From NCBI RefSeq assembly GCF_000576425.1, contig NZ_KK069999.1, positions 47,530 to 111,529 on the forward strand: a DNA stretch of 64,000 nucleotides. Direction: 5' to 3'. The notes under the pieces are model-generated. The model worked only from the letters and a program-made list of their open reading frames with translations. It did not search any database and had not been told where the DNA came from. Below are positions 1 through 8,815 of this stretch, piece by piece; the first letter of the stretch is position 1; each line of letters begins with the position of its first letter. The DNA comes from Brachybacterium phenoliresistens (GTDB lineage Bacteria > Actinomycetota > Actinomycetes > Actinomycetales > Dermabacteraceae). Made by a program: the position numbers and the translations under genes.

Positions 1-279
1 GAGGAGTGCATGATCCGCGACCCGCAGACGCACCACCAGCTGCTCTTCATCGAGGTGCCCGAGCCCAAGACCATCAAGAACCGCCTCCACCTGGACCTGC
101 GCCCCCGCACGGGCACCCGGGATCAGGAGCTGGCCCGGCTGCTCGAGCTCGGCGCCACCGAGGTCGCGGACCTGCGCGGGAAGCACGGGCCCGGCACCGG
201 CTGGGTCGTGCTGGCCGATCCCGAGGGCAACGAGTTCTGCATCCTCCGCTCGGAGGCCGAGGCGGCCGGGCAGGCCTGA
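1..279 (+). CDS. VOC/glyoxalase-fold protein, C-terminal fragment
   Basis: The frame is open at the left edge, so only the last 90 or so residues are visible; the ATG at 10 is probably internal. The fragment reads HLDLRP, then GATEV, then WVVLADPEGNEFC, the usual end of a vicinal-oxygen-chelate (glyoxalase-like) domain in which the final Glu of EGNEF is often a metal ligand. Stand-alone proteins of this type in actinobacteria are about 120-140 residues and their substrates are mostly unknown. No specific enzyme activity can be assigned from this piece. The next gene starts 23 bases downstream and appears to have its own promoter. Confidence 0.8.
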   Translation, partial: EECMIRDPQTHHQLLFIEVPEPKTIKNRLHLDLRPRTGTRDQELARLLELGATEVADLRGKHGPGTGWVVLADPEGNEFCILRSEAEAAGQA

Positions 280-290
280 GCACCGCGGGA

Positions 291-296
291 TACCGT
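291..296 (+). promoter_or_regulatory. -10 box TACCGT, leaderless start of GNAT gene
   Basis: TACCGT lies exactly six bases before the ATG at 303, so transcription would begin at or next to the start codon. No Shine-Dalgarno sequence precedes that ATG. The same TANNNT-N6-start layout recurs at many genes in this window. Confidence 0.45.
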
Positions 297-302
297 GGTC
301 CG

Positions 303-821
303 ATGCTCCGCGCACGCCGACTCGATGCCCGATCCCCGCATGACGAGGACGCGCTCCAGCAGCTGCTCGACTCCTCCCCCGGGTACAGCATCCGCGTGAC
401 CGGCGCCGCGCCGACCCCTCGGGCCGCCCACGAGATCCTCACGGCGCGACCGCCCGAGCTCGAGGCCGGCCGCAAGGTCGGGATCGGCCTGGAGGACGGG
501 GCCGACGGCACGCTCCTCGCCGTCGCGGACGTCCTGCACGGCTGGCCGCGCCCGGACGTCGCGCACATCGGCCTGCTCATCGTCCGCGACGAGGCACGGG
601 GCCGCGGCATCGGCCGGCGCATGCACGAGGAGATCCTCGAGCTGGCCCGGAGCTGGGGCGACGTGCGCACCCTGCGGATCGGCATCGTCGCCGCGAACGC
701 TGCCGCGGCCGGACCCTTCTGGGAGCGCCTCGGATACGCGCCCACCGGGGAGACCGCCGCCTACGCCTCGGGCCCGGTCGTGAGCACCACCGCGATCCAC
801 CAGCGGCCCCTGGACCGATGA
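303..821 (+). CDS. GNAT family N-acetyltransferase
   Basis: This 172-residue protein is a single GNAT domain. The acetyl-CoA pyrophosphate-binding motif is seen as RDEARGRGIGRRMHEEIL (about residues 98-115), followed by IGIVAANAAAAGPFWERLGY, the typical motif B with the F/Y-WxxLGY end. GNAT enzymes move an acetyl group from acetyl-CoA to an amine, but the substrate cannot be read from the sequence. ATG 303 is chosen because it follows a -10 box with leaderless spacing and the domain begins soon after. The stop codon overlaps the hrpB start by four bases (ATGA), so the two genes are translationally coupled. Confidence 0.85.
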   Translation: MLRARRLDARSPHDEDALQQLLDSSPGYSIRVTGAAPTPRAAHEILTARPPELEAGRKVGIGLEDGADGTLLAVADVLHGWPRPDVAHIGLLIVRDEARGRGIGRRMHEEILELARSWGDVRTLRIGIVAANAAAAGPFWERLGYAPTGETAAYASGPVVSTTAIHQRPLDR

Positions 822-3283
822 GCGCCCATCGCTTCGACCTCGCCCGGATCGGCGAGGGGCTGCCCGTCGCCGGGGCCGTGCCGGAGCTGACCGACGCCGC
901 AGCGGAGGGGGCCGTCGTCGTCCTCGCCCCGCCCGGCACCGGCAAGACCACCGTGGTGCCGCCGCTGGTCGCGAACCTCGTGGCCGGTCGCACCCTGGTC
1001 ACCCAGCCCCGCCGCGTCGCCGTGCGCGCGGCGGCGCGCCGCGTCGCCTCCCTGGACGGCAGCGAGCTGGGCGGTCCCGTCGGGTTCACCGTCCGCGGGC
1101 AGCGCGCGGTGGGCCGGGAGACCCGCCTGGAGATGCTCACCCCGGGAGTGCTGCTGCGGCGGCTGCTGGCCGATGCCACGCTCGACGGCGTCGACGCGGT
1201 GGTCCTCGACGAGATCCACGAGCGCTCCCTGGACTCCGACCTGCTGCTGGGCATGCTCGCCGAGGTCCGCCAGCTGCGCGAGGACCTGCTGGTCGTGGCG
1301 ATGTCCGCGACGCTCGACGCGGACGCCGTGGCCGGCCTGCTGCAGGCCCGCACGGTCGCCGTCCCCTCCGTGCTGCATCCGCTGGAGGTGGAGCATCGCC
1401 CCGGTCCGGCCCGGCTGGACGCCCGCGGGGTGACCCGCGGCTTCCTCGACCACCTGGCCGATGTCACCGCCGAGGCCCATGCGCGCCACGGGGCCGATGC
1501 CCTGGTGTTCGTCCCCGGCGCCCGCGAGGTCGACGAGCTGGTCCGCCGGCTGCGCGCACGGACCCCCGGCACGGAGGTCCTCCCCCTGCACGGGCGCCTG
1601 CCCGCGGCCCAGCAGGACCGGGCCACCGCGGGCCGCGGCCCCGGCGACGGGCCCCGCATCGTCGTGACCACCGCCCTGGCCGAGAGCTCCCTGACGGTCC
1701 CCGGCGTGCGCCTGGTCGTCGACGCGGGCCTGTCCCGGGAGGTGCGCCGCGACCGCGGCCGGGACATGGCGGGCCTGGTGACGGTGAGCGCCTCCCGGGA
1801 GAGCATCGTCCAGCGGGCCGGCCGCGCCGCCCGCCAGGGCCCCGGCACGGCGGTGCGCGCCTTCTCCCCGACGGACGAGGCGCGCATGCCCGCCCGCTCC
1901 CTGCCGGAGATCGCCACCGCCGACCTCACCGATGCCGCGCTGCTGCTGTCCGCCTGGGGCACCCCGGGCGGCCGGGGCCTCGCCCTCTGGGACGCTCCGC
2001 CGCCGGAGGCGATCGCGCAGGCCATGACCGCCCTCCGAGAGATGGCGCTGACCGGCGACGATGACCGGCCGACGGCCCTGGGCCGGCGCGTGGCGACGAT
2101 GCCGGTGGGCGTGCGGGAGGCGCGGGCCCTGCTCGAGGGCGCCCGCGAGCTCGGCGATCCGCGCGCGGCCGCGGAGGTCGTCGCCGCCGTGAGCGACGAC
2201 CATCGGGCCGAGGGCGCGGACCTGGAGGGGCTCCTGCGCGACCTGCGCTCCGGCCGCGCCCCCGGCACGCAGCGGTGGCGGCGCGAGACGGACCGCCTGA
2301 CCCGCATCGCCGGGGAGCGCAGCACCGCCGATGCCGCCGGCGGCGGCGCCGGGACCGTGCTCGCCCTGGCCCGCCCCGAGCGCCTCGCGCGCCGCGTCGC
2401 CGAGGGATCGCGCAGCTACCTGCTGGCCTCCGGAACCCGCGCCGCCCTGCCCGAGGGCAGCACGCTGATCGGCCGCCCCTGGATCGCCGTGTGGGAGGTG
2501 CAGCGGGCCGAGGGCCGCGCGGCCGACGGCACCGGCGCGGTGATCCGCCTGGCCGCGCCGGTCACCGCGGAGGAGGCCGAGCACCTCGCCGGCGGGCTCC
2601 TGCAGCGGCGCCGGAGCGTCCGCATCGACGCGCAGGGGCGGGTGGTCGCGCGGGAGGAGAGCAGCCTCGGCGCCATCGTGCTCGCCTCCACGCCGGTGCC
2701 GGCGACGGCCGCCGATCGGGCCCCGGCGATCGCCGCGAAGCTCCGCGAGGACGGACTGGACGTGCTGACCTGGTCCGATGCCGCCCGCTCGCTGCGGGCG
2801 CGGCTCGCGCTGCTGCACCGCGAGCTCGGCGACCCGTGGCCCGCCGTCGACGAGGCGACGCTGCTCGCGCGCCTGGACGACTGGCTGGGCCCGGACCTCG
2901 CCGCCCGCCCCCGCCTCGAGGCGGTCGACGTCACCACGGCCCTGCGGCGCCTGCTGCCCTGGGCGGAGGCGGCCCGCCTGGACGCCCTGGTCCCCGAGCG
3001 CCTCGCCCTGCCCGGAGGGCGCTCGGCCCGCATCGACTACGCCGACGGACGCCCCGTCGTCGCCGTGAAGCTGCAGGACCTGATGGGAGCACAGGTCGCC
3101 CCGCGGGTGGTCGACGGTCGCGTGCCGGTGCTGTTCCACCTGCTCTCCCCCGCCCGGCGCCCCCTGGCGGTGACCGACGACCTCGCCTCCTTCTGGGCCG
3201 GCCCGTACCAGCAGGTCCGCAAGGAGATGCGGGGGCGCTACCCCAAGCACGCCTGGCCCGAGGACCCGCACGCGCCCCGATAG
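818..3283 (+). CDS. hrpB: ATP-dependent helicase HrpB
   Basis: This 821-residue DEAH-box helicase shows Walker A PPGTGKTT (38-45), the DEIH box (131-134), SAT (163-165), a RecA2 domain with ALAESSLTVPGV and QRAGRAARQGPG, and the long HrpB C-terminal domain ending near RYPKHAWPEDP. Length and order match HrpB of other bacteria. HrpB homologues are presumed RNA helicases; the biological role is poorly known outside a few species and loss is usually tolerated. The start overlaps the GNAT stop by four bases, so both are probably read from the promoter at 291. Confidence 0.95.
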   Translation: MSAHRFDLARIGEGLPVAGAVPELTDAAAEGAVVVLAPPGTGKTTVVPPLVANLVAGRTLVTQPRRVAVRAAARRVASLDGSELGGPVGFTVRGQRAVGRETRLEMLTPGVLLRRLLADATLDGVDAVVLDEIHERSLDSDLLLGMLAEVRQLREDLLVVAMSATLDADAVAGLLQARTVAVPSVLHPLEVEHRPGPARLDARGVTRGFLDHLADVTAEAHARHGADALVFVPGAREVDELVRRLRARTPGTEVLPLHGRLPAAQQDRATAGRGPGDGPRIVVTTALAESSLTVPGVRLVVDAGLSREVRRDRGRDMAGLVTVSASRESIVQRAGRAARQGPGTAVRAFSPTDEARMPARSLPEIATADLTDAALLLSAWGTPGGRGLALWDAPPPEAIAQAMTALREMALTGDDDRPTALGRRVATMPVGVREARALLEGARELGDPRAAAEVVAAVSDDHRAEGADLEGLLRDLRSGRAPGTQRWRRETDRLTRIAGERSTADAAGGGAGTVLALARPERLARRVAEGSRSYLLASGTRAALPEGSTLIGRPWIAVWEVQRAEGRAADGTGAVIRLAAPVTAEEAEHLAGGLLQRRRSVRIDAQGRVVAREESSLGAIVLASTPVPATAADRAPAIAAKLREDGLDVLTWSDAARSLRARLALLHRELGDPWPAVDEATLLARLDDWLGPDLAARPRLEAVDVTTALRRLLPWAEAARLDALVPERLALPGGRSARIDYADGRPVVAVKLQDLMGAQVAPRVVDGRVPVLFHLLSPARRPLAVTDDLASFWAGPYQQVRKEMRGRYPKHAWPEDPHAPR

Positions 3284-3286
3284 GAT
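3281..3286 (+). promoter_or_regulatory. -10 box TAGGAT, leaderless start
   Basis: TAGGAT overlaps the hrpB stop codon and sits six bases before the GTG at 3293. The spacing predicts a leaderless transcript for the downstream membrane protein gene. Confidence 0.45.
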
Positions 3287-3292
3287 CCCGGG

Positions 3293-4432
3293 GTGCTGCG
3301 ACTGCTCCGGATGATCGGCCTCGGGTTCCTCCTCGCCGCGGGGGTGACCGCCCTCGTCGGCCCGCCGGGAGCGGGATGGTGGGGCGTGCCCATCGGCCTG
3401 ATCCTCGTGATCCTCACCAGCGTCCTCCTGTCGATCGCCCGGACGACGGGCGGCCTCGCGGCGGCCCCGCCGGAGCTCGTGCAGGCGGCCCTGGCCGCCG
3501 GGCGCACCGGCACCGCACGCATCGACGCCCTGCGGCAGACGGGCACCCGGATCAACGACCAGCCCGTGTGCGTGCTCGATCTGACCGTCCAGCCGCGCCA
3601 CGGCGCGGCCTTCCGCACCCGGCTGCAGGACATCGTCCCGCTCACCGACATGCCCGCCCACCAGCCCGGGATCCGGCGGCCGGTGGCGCTGCTGCTCGAG
3701 GGCGAGCCGGACCTGCAGTTCGTCGACGGCCAGGTGCCCCCGGCGGCGGTCCAGGACGTCCCGCCCGCCTCCGAGGCGATCCCCCTGCGCCTGCCGCAGC
3801 CCGGCCCCCTGCGGGCCGACGGCACCCGCATGAGGCCCCTGATCAGCACCTCCCGGCGCGGCCGGCCGCTGCGTGCGCTCGCCTTCACGCTGGTCATGCT
3901 CCTCACCGCCGGGCTCCTGCTGCTGCCCCAGCGCGCCGCCGTCGAGCAGACCCTCGCCGCCCTGCCGGAGGGCCGTCTGCACCTCGATCTGCGCAGCCCC
4001 GACGGGATCGACGCGGCGCTGCGCGCCGTGCAGGAGGGCGCCGGGCACGACCGCGTGATGGACGTGGTGATCATGGAGGACCTGATCGTCGTCGACGCGC
4101 CGGTCGCGGCCGGAGAGGTGAACACGGACGAGTGGACCTACCGCCGCGGGCACCTCGAGCGCACCGGCCCCACCCTCATCCAGCCCGATGTCGCGCAGGA
4201 GCAGTTCGCGGCGGGCGACGTCGCCTGGGAGACGCTGTGGCCCGCCGCCCAGCAGGCGGCCGCCGAGCAGGGGCTCGAAGATCCCGGCGACGTCAGCTTC
4301 ACCGTCTCCCGCGACCTCGCCGAGGACGGCGAGTGGACCGGCCCGGTGCTCGTGCGCTTCTCCGTGGGCGACGAGTACACCGAGACCTTCTACGTCATGG
4401 AGGCCGACGGCACCGGCCTGCGCGCCGCCTAG
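3293..4432 (+). CDS. hypothetical membrane protein with three predicted TM segments
   Basis: This 379-residue protein was not recognised. Two hydrophobic segments lie near residues 7-23 and 28-48 and a third near 193-212, giving a cytoplasmic or periplasmic domain of about 145 residues between and a C-terminal domain of about 165 residues. The last part (DVSFTVSRDLAEDGEWTG...VRFSVGDEYTETFYVMEADG) looks like a small beta-rich domain. The GTG at 3293 is preceded by TAGGAT at leaderless spacing. Its stop codon overlaps that of the converging GPP34 gene by three bases, so the pair share no terminator space. Confidence 0.6.
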   Translation: MLRLLRMIGLGFLLAAGVTALVGPPGAGWWGVPIGLILVILTSVLLSIARTTGGLAAAPPELVQAALAAGRTGTARIDALRQTGTRINDQPVCVLDLTVQPRHGAAFRTRLQDIVPLTDMPAHQPGIRRPVALLLEGEPDLQFVDGQVPPAAVQDVPPASEAIPLRLPQPGPLRADGTRMRPLISTSRRGRPLRALAFTLVMLLTAGLLLLPQRAAVEQTLAALPEGRLHLDLRSPDGIDAALRAVQEGAGHDRVMDVVIMEDLIVVDAPVAAGEVNTDEWTYRRGHLERTGPTLIQPDVAQEQFAAGDVAWETLWPAAQQAAAEQGLEDPGDVSFTVSRDLAEDGEWTGPVLVRFSVGDEYTETFYVMEADGTGLRAA

Positions 4433-5079
4433 GAGCCGGCGATCACCATCGGCACGATCATCGTGGCGACCAGCGCCGCCTGCATCGCGTCGTAGGAGCG
4501 CCGCACCGCGTCCAGGGTGGGGACGCCCTGGCTGATCTCGTCGATCCGGTCGCGCAGCTGGCGCCGGGTCACGCCCGGCAGATGGTCCCGCAGCAGACGA
4601 TGCGCCACGTCCAGCGCCCGCAGCACGCCGAGCACCGCCGCGTCCCCCGCCGTCGGCTCCACCTCGCCGCCCACCGCGGCCGCCAGGTGCGCGCGCAGCG
4701 CCTCCTCCTGGTGCCCGTCGACCGGCACGACGCGCACGCCGAACAGGCCGCGACGCTCCTCGAGCACCCCCTCGGCCACGAGCTGCTCCGCCAGCAGGTC
4801 CGTCGGGTCCAGCCGCCGATGGCCCACGAGCGCGCTCAGCCGTTTCCCCTCCAGCTCGCCGAGCCCGACCAGCACATGGTCCAGCGCAGGGTCCCCGACC
4901 GGCGTGGCATCGACCACGCGCACCCGCGGGTCCTTCCCGTCCTCGAGCTCGACCCGGCGCAGCAGGACGAGGTCCGTGACCGCGCCCGCGACCAGGGGCT
5001 CGCGCCGCCCCACCGAGAGCTCCGATCTGCCGGCATCGGAGGTCAGCAGCAGGAACAGGGCCCGGGCGATGGTGGTCAT
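4429..5079 (-). CDS. GPP34 (GOLPH3-like) family protein
   Basis: This 216-residue protein matches the bacterial GPP34 domain: an N-terminal ALFLLLTSDAGR, a central LVLLRRVELEDG, VGLGELEGKRLSALVG, then GVLEERRGLFGVRVVPVDG and a helical end. Eukaryotic GOLPH3 binds phosphatidylinositol-4-phosphate; the role of actinobacterial homologues is unknown. The start is the ATG at 5079, because upstream codons read only as Arg/Gly-rich shadow sequence. It converges on the preceding gene with overlapping stop codons and is separated by 89 bases from the ABC transporter operon, which ends upstream on the same strand. Confidence 0.8.
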   Translation of the reverse strand: MTTIARALFLLLTSDAGRSELSVGRREPLVAGAVTDLVLLRRVELEDGKDPRVRVVDATPVGDPALDHVLVGLGELEGKRLSALVGHRRLDPTDLLAEQLVAEGVLEERRGLFGVRVVPVDGHQEEALRAHLAAAVGGEVEPTAGDAAVLGVLRALDVAHRLLRDHLPGVTRRQLRDRIDEISQGVPTLDAVRRSYDAMQAALVATMIVPMVIAGS

Positions 5080-5168
5080 GGCCCCATCGTCCCCATCGGC
5101 GCCGCGCCGCCGCGACCGACGATGGTCGAATCCGGCCCGGGACGATCCTCCGTGCCGGTCACGGCGGC

Positions 5169-6218
5169 TCAGTCCCGGACGACGGCCCACGCGGCGTCCG
5201 CCACGAGCTCGACCCCGACCGGGGTCCCGACCTCGAGGGGCTCCTCCCCGGGCCCGAGCGTGCGCCGGACGACGAGGGTCCCCGCGGCGGTCTCGACGTC
5301 GTAGTCCATGTGGTCGCCGCCGAAGCTCCCGCCGAGGATCCTGCCCGAGGAGGGATCGAGCTCGTCCGCCGGCGCATCGGGCCCGGCGACGACCCGGAGC
5401 GCCCGGGCGTGCGCGAGCACGAGCGCCTCCTCCCGGCCGTCGGCGAGGCGCGGATCCGCCGGGACCCACAGCTCCCGTCCGAGAGGGCGCACGAGAACCC
5501 TCCCCGGGGCGGTGCCCAGCACGGGGCAGGGCAGCAGGTTGGGCACGCCGATGCGCTGGGCGACCCAGGCGTCGCGGGGTCGCCGGTAGACCTCTTGCGG
5601 CGCCCCGATCTGCACGAACCGCCCCTCGCGCAGCACCGCGAGGCGGTCCGCCACGGCGAGCGCCTCCGCCCAGTCATGGGTGACGTACAGGGTCGCCGTG
5701 CCCATCCTGCGGTGGGTGCGGAGGATCTCGCGGCGCAGCGCCACCCGGGCCGCCGGGTCGACGTGGGCCAGCGGCTCGTCCACGAGCAGCACCTCGGGAC
5801 GGCTGACCAGGGCCCGGGCGAGGGCCACGCGCTGGCGCTGCCCGGCCGAGAGCTCCTGCGGGCGCCGCCGGGCGAGATGATGCAGGTCCAGGGCGGTCAG
5901 CGCCGTCTCCAGCTGATCCCGGGCCAGTGTCCCGCGGGCGGCCGGGAGCGCCAGGGCGACGTTCTCGGCGACGTCGAGCTGGGCGAACAGCGCCGGCACC
6001 TCGAACATCATCGTGACCCCGCGGCGGTGCACGGGCACAGCGGTCATGTCGCGTCCGTGCAGGAGCACCCGACCCTGCGGCAGCGGATCGAGCCCGGCGA
6101 TCTCCCGCAGCAGCGTGGTCTTCCCGGCGCCGGAGGGGCCGATCACGGCGAGCAGCTCCCCGGGGGCGACCTGCAGGTCGCCGCAGGGGGCGCCGCGGAT
6201 CTCGAGGGCGGGGGTCAC
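5169..6218 (-). CDS. ABC transporter ATP-binding protein, COG1840-linked importer
   Basis: This 349-residue ATPase energises the importer encoded by the two genes before it. Walker A is GPSGAGKTT (27-35), the signature is LSAGQ (123-127), Walker B is LLVDEP (144-149) and the switch His is in YVTHDWAEA. A TOBE-like regulatory domain fills the last 110 residues. Two deviations are visible: the Q-loop Gln is Glu (MMFEVPALF, residue 73), and the D-loop reads AHVD rather than SALD. The family is FbpC/PotA-like. GTG 6218 overlaps the permease stop by four bases, so this is the third gene of an SBP-permease-ATPase operon. Confidence 0.88.
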   Translation of the reverse strand: MTPALEIRGAPCGDLQVAPGELLAVIGPSGAGKTTLLREIAGLDPLPQGRVLLHGRDMTAVPVHRRGVTMMFEVPALFAQLDVAENVALALPAARGTLARDQLETALTALDLHHLARRRPQELSAGQRQRVALARALVSRPEVLLVDEPLAHVDPAARVALRREILRTHRRMGTATLYVTHDWAEALAVADRLAVLREGRFVQIGAPQEVYRRPRDAWVAQRIGVPNLLPCPVLGTAPGRVLVRPLGRELWVPADPRLADGREEALVLAHARALRVVAGPDAPADELDPSSGRILGGSFGGDHMDYDVETAAGTLVVRRTLGPGEEPLEVGTPVGVELVADAAWAVVRD

Positions 6219-7780
6219 CGGAGCCTCCCGGCCGCGGCGGCGCCCCCGGCGAGGGCGGCGATCGTGATCGCGACCAGCAGCGTGAGGACGAAGACGGGCG
6301 CGAGCGCGGCACGGTCCAGCAGGTCCAGCGCGAGGGCGGGGACCATCGGCGCATCGGGCGCTGCGACCAGGGCGACCGGGGTCACCGAGACCATCATGCG
6401 CACGAGAATCGCGGCGCCGGCGACGGCGACGAGGGGCGCCGCCTGGGGCAGGACCAGCCGCAGCAGCCGGCGGCGCCGGCCCACCCCGAGCACCTCGGCC
6501 GTCTCGGCCTCGCCGCGCGGGATCTGGGCACGCCCGGCCCGGGCGGCGACGTGCACCAGAGGGGCGGTCGAGGCGGCGAGGACCAGCACGATCGCGATCG
6601 AGCCGGAGCCGAGCGAGGCCCCGCCCACCAGCGGGGGCAGGGTCCCCACCGGGGTCGGCGTGCCCAGGCGGTAGGCGAGGGAGACGGCGAGGCCGAGGGT
6701 CGTGCCCGGGAGCACGAGCAGCATCAGCTGCAGCCCGTCCAGCAGCGCGGCCCGCCGCGGTGCGCCGCGGGCGGCGAGCCCCGCCGTCACGAGACCGGCC
6801 GGGACGGCGACCAGCAGGGCCAGCAGGGCGTGCTGCAGGGTCGATCCGAGCGCCGCGACGGCGCCGTGGCCCAGCAGCTCCCCGGGAGCGAGGGACGAGC
6901 GCACCGCCGCGGCCGTCAGGAGCGCCGCGATCACCGCGAGGACGAGGACGGTGACCGCCCGGGCCGTGCGCAGGATCGGCGAGGGCGGGAGCGCCAGCGC
7001 CGGGCCCGCCCCGTGACCGCGCCACGGCTCGGCGAGCGGGCTGCCCGTGCGCGCCAGCAGGAGCAGCAGGGGCAGCACCGGCAGGGCGAGCAGGACGGCG
7101 ACCAGGGCTGCGGTGCCCTCGTCGCCCCAGGCCATCACCTCGAGATAGGCCGTGTGGGCGAGGGTGGGGACGCGGCCGCGCAGGACGGCGGGGACGGAGG
7201 GATCCGCGAGCGCGGTCACGAGCATCACCACGGCGACCGCCGCGACGGGCCGCAGAAGCGGCGGCAGCAGCACCAGGCGCAGCACCCGTCCCGTGCCGCC
7301 GCCGTGGACCAGCACCGCGTCGACCAGCCGCGGGTCCACGCCGCGCCAGGCGAGGCGCGCCGCGGCGTACGGATATGGCAGCAGCGTGGTCGTGAGCGCC
7401 AGCAGCATCCCGGGCGCGCCCGGCAGCGGCGGCAGCAGATCATGCAGCAGCCCGCTGCGCCCGCCGACGGCGAGGACCGCGGCCGCCGCCGTGTACGGCG
7501 GGACCAGCAGCAGCGACAGCAGGGCCGCATCCAGCAGCCGCCTCGTCCGCGGCGGCAGGCAGCGGGCCGTGAGCGCGCTGCCCAGCCCGCCGAGCAGGGC
7601 GAGCAGCGTGGCGCCGCCGGAGAGGGCCAGGGAGATCGCGGCGGTCCGGCCCAGGCCCGGCGGGAGCCCGGCGTGCAGGGCGACCAGCGCCTCGGCGAGG
7701 ATGCGCAGCAGCGGCCAGCCCACGGCGAGCACGGCGGAGGCGAGCAGGGCGAGGGCGAGGGCGCCACGGGCCGCCCTCAC
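6215..7780 (-). CDS. ABC transporter permease, two fused membrane domains
   Basis: This 521-residue protein contains two copies of the binding-protein-dependent permease fold, as in FbpB and ThiP. The cytoplasmic EAA loops are recognisable in each half: VDPRLVDAVLVHGGGTGRVL with LLPPLLRP in the first, and GEAETAEVLGVGRRRRLLRL with VLPQAAP in the second. About twelve hydrophobic segments are present. It forms the channel for the substrate delivered by the lipoprotein encoded just upstream. GTG 7780 overlaps the SBP stop by four bases. Substrate is probably ferric iron or a small phosphonate or organic anion; the sequence does not decide. Confidence 0.88.
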   Translation of the reverse strand: MRAARGALALALLASAVLAVGWPLLRILAEALVALHAGLPPGLGRTAAISLALSGGATLLALLGGLGSALTARCLPPRTRRLLDAALLSLLLVPPYTAAAAVLAVGGRSGLLHDLLPPLPGAPGMLLALTTTLLPYPYAAARLAWRGVDPRLVDAVLVHGGGTGRVLRLVLLPPLLRPVAAVAVVMLVTALADPSVPAVLRGRVPTLAHTAYLEVMAWGDEGTAALVAVLLALPVLPLLLLLARTGSPLAEPWRGHGAGPALALPPSPILRTARAVTVLVLAVIAALLTAAAVRSSLAPGELLGHGAVAALGSTLQHALLALLVAVPAGLVTAGLAARGAPRRAALLDGLQLMLLVLPGTTLGLAVSLAYRLGTPTPVGTLPPLVGGASLGSGSIAIVLVLAASTAPLVHVAARAGRAQIPRGEAETAEVLGVGRRRRLLRLVLPQAAPLVAVAGAAILVRMMVSVTPVALVAAPDAPMVPALALDLLDRAALAPVFVLTLLVAITIAALAGGAAAAGRLR

Positions 7781-8793
7781 GCCGGGACCTCGGCCGCGAA
7801 CCAGTTCAGCAGGGCGTCGCGGCGGCCGGCCCGCTCCTCCAGCGGGGAGGTCAGCACGGGGACGCCCAGCTGCCCGCGCACCTCGTCGAAGGACCCGGGC
7901 AGGCCCGGCTGCGTGGGGACCTGGTGGATGCCGGAGGCCGCCCCGGAGCGCTGCCCCTCCTCGGAGACCGCGCGGTCGACATAGCGGCGCGCCGCCGCGG
8001 GATGCGGGGCATCGGCGAGCACGGCCACCGCGCCGACCTCGTAGCCGGTCCCGTCCCGCGGGAGGATCGTGGTGACCGGCGCGCCGGCGGCGGCGGCCGC
8101 ATCGCAGTAGGGCGCGAAGCTGATCCCGACCGCCGCCTCCCCCTCGGCGACGACCTGGACGGGTGCCGTGCCGGACCGGGTGAACTGCGGGATCTGCGGG
8201 TACAGCTGCGCGAGGTACCCCAGCCCCTCCTCCTCGCCGAGGCGGTCCCGCTGCACGAGCATCGTCGTGTACGCGGTCCCGGAGGTGCGGGGAGAGGAGG
8301 CGCTGACCCACCCGGCGAGCGCCGGGTCCAGCAGGTCCTCCCAGCTGCGGGGCACCTCGGCGCCGACCTCGTCGAGGCGACCGGCGTCCACGCACAGGCC
8401 CAGGAAGGACACGTACACGCCGGTCCATCGGCCCCGGGGGTCGCGCACCTGCGCGGGGATCCCCTCGGTCCGCGGGGGCAGGTAGGGGGCGAGCAGCCCT
8501 TCCTGCGCCGCGGCGACGTACATCTCGGAGCCGCCGCCGTGCCAGACGTCGTACTCGGGCAGCCCCTCGCCGCGGCGGATCCTCTCGAGGGCCTCCGAGG
8601 TGGGCAGGCGGTCCATGGTCACGGCGATGCCGGTCTCCTGCGCGAAGTCCTCCGCCCAGGCGCTGCAGATCGCGGCGTCGTTCGAGCACAGCACGGTCAC
8701 GGACGCCGATGCCGCAGGGGCCGCGCAGCCCGCGGTCGCGAGCAGCACGGCCCCCAGCGCCGCGAGGGCGGCGCATCGGCGGAGGATCCTCAT
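7777..8793 (-). CDS. ABC transporter substrate-binding lipoprotein, COG1840 type
   Basis: This 338-residue protein begins with a lipoprotein signal peptide ending in LATAGC (lipidated Cys23). The mature part shows the COG1840/AfuA pattern: VLCSND..C, a tGi.v...R.pt.EaLeri segment, then YDVWHGGGSEMYVAAAQEGL. This family captures ferric iron, 2-aminoethylphosphonate, thiamine or similar ligands outside the membrane. It is the first gene of a three-gene operon whose members overlap by four bases. The start at 8793 gives a compact signal peptide. A TATCGT box eight bases before the ATG could be a near-leaderless promoter. Confidence 0.85.
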   Translation of the reverse strand: MRILRRCAALAALGAVLLATAGCAAPAASASVTVLCSNDAAICSAWAEDFAQETGIAVTMDRLPTSEALERIRRGEGLPEYDVWHGGGSEMYVAAAQEGLLAPYLPPRTEGIPAQVRDPRGRWTGVYVSFLGLCVDAGRLDEVGAEVPRSWEDLLDPALAGWVSASSPRTSGTAYTTMLVQRDRLGEEEGLGYLAQLYPQIPQFTRSGTAPVQVVAEGEAAVGISFAPYCDAAAAAGAPVTTILPRDGTGYEVGAVAVLADAPHPAAARRYVDRAVSEEGQRSGAASGIHQVPTQPGLPGSFDEVRGQLGVPVLTSPLEERAGRRDALLNWFAAEVPA

Positions 8794-8815
8794 GACCCTG
8801 CACGATAGCGGCGCG

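Noticed and set aside
761..4153. Long minus-strand open frame opposite hrpB
   Set aside because: Very high GC suppresses stop codons on the opposite strand. The translation is low-complexity and hrpB on the plus strand has all helicase motifs.
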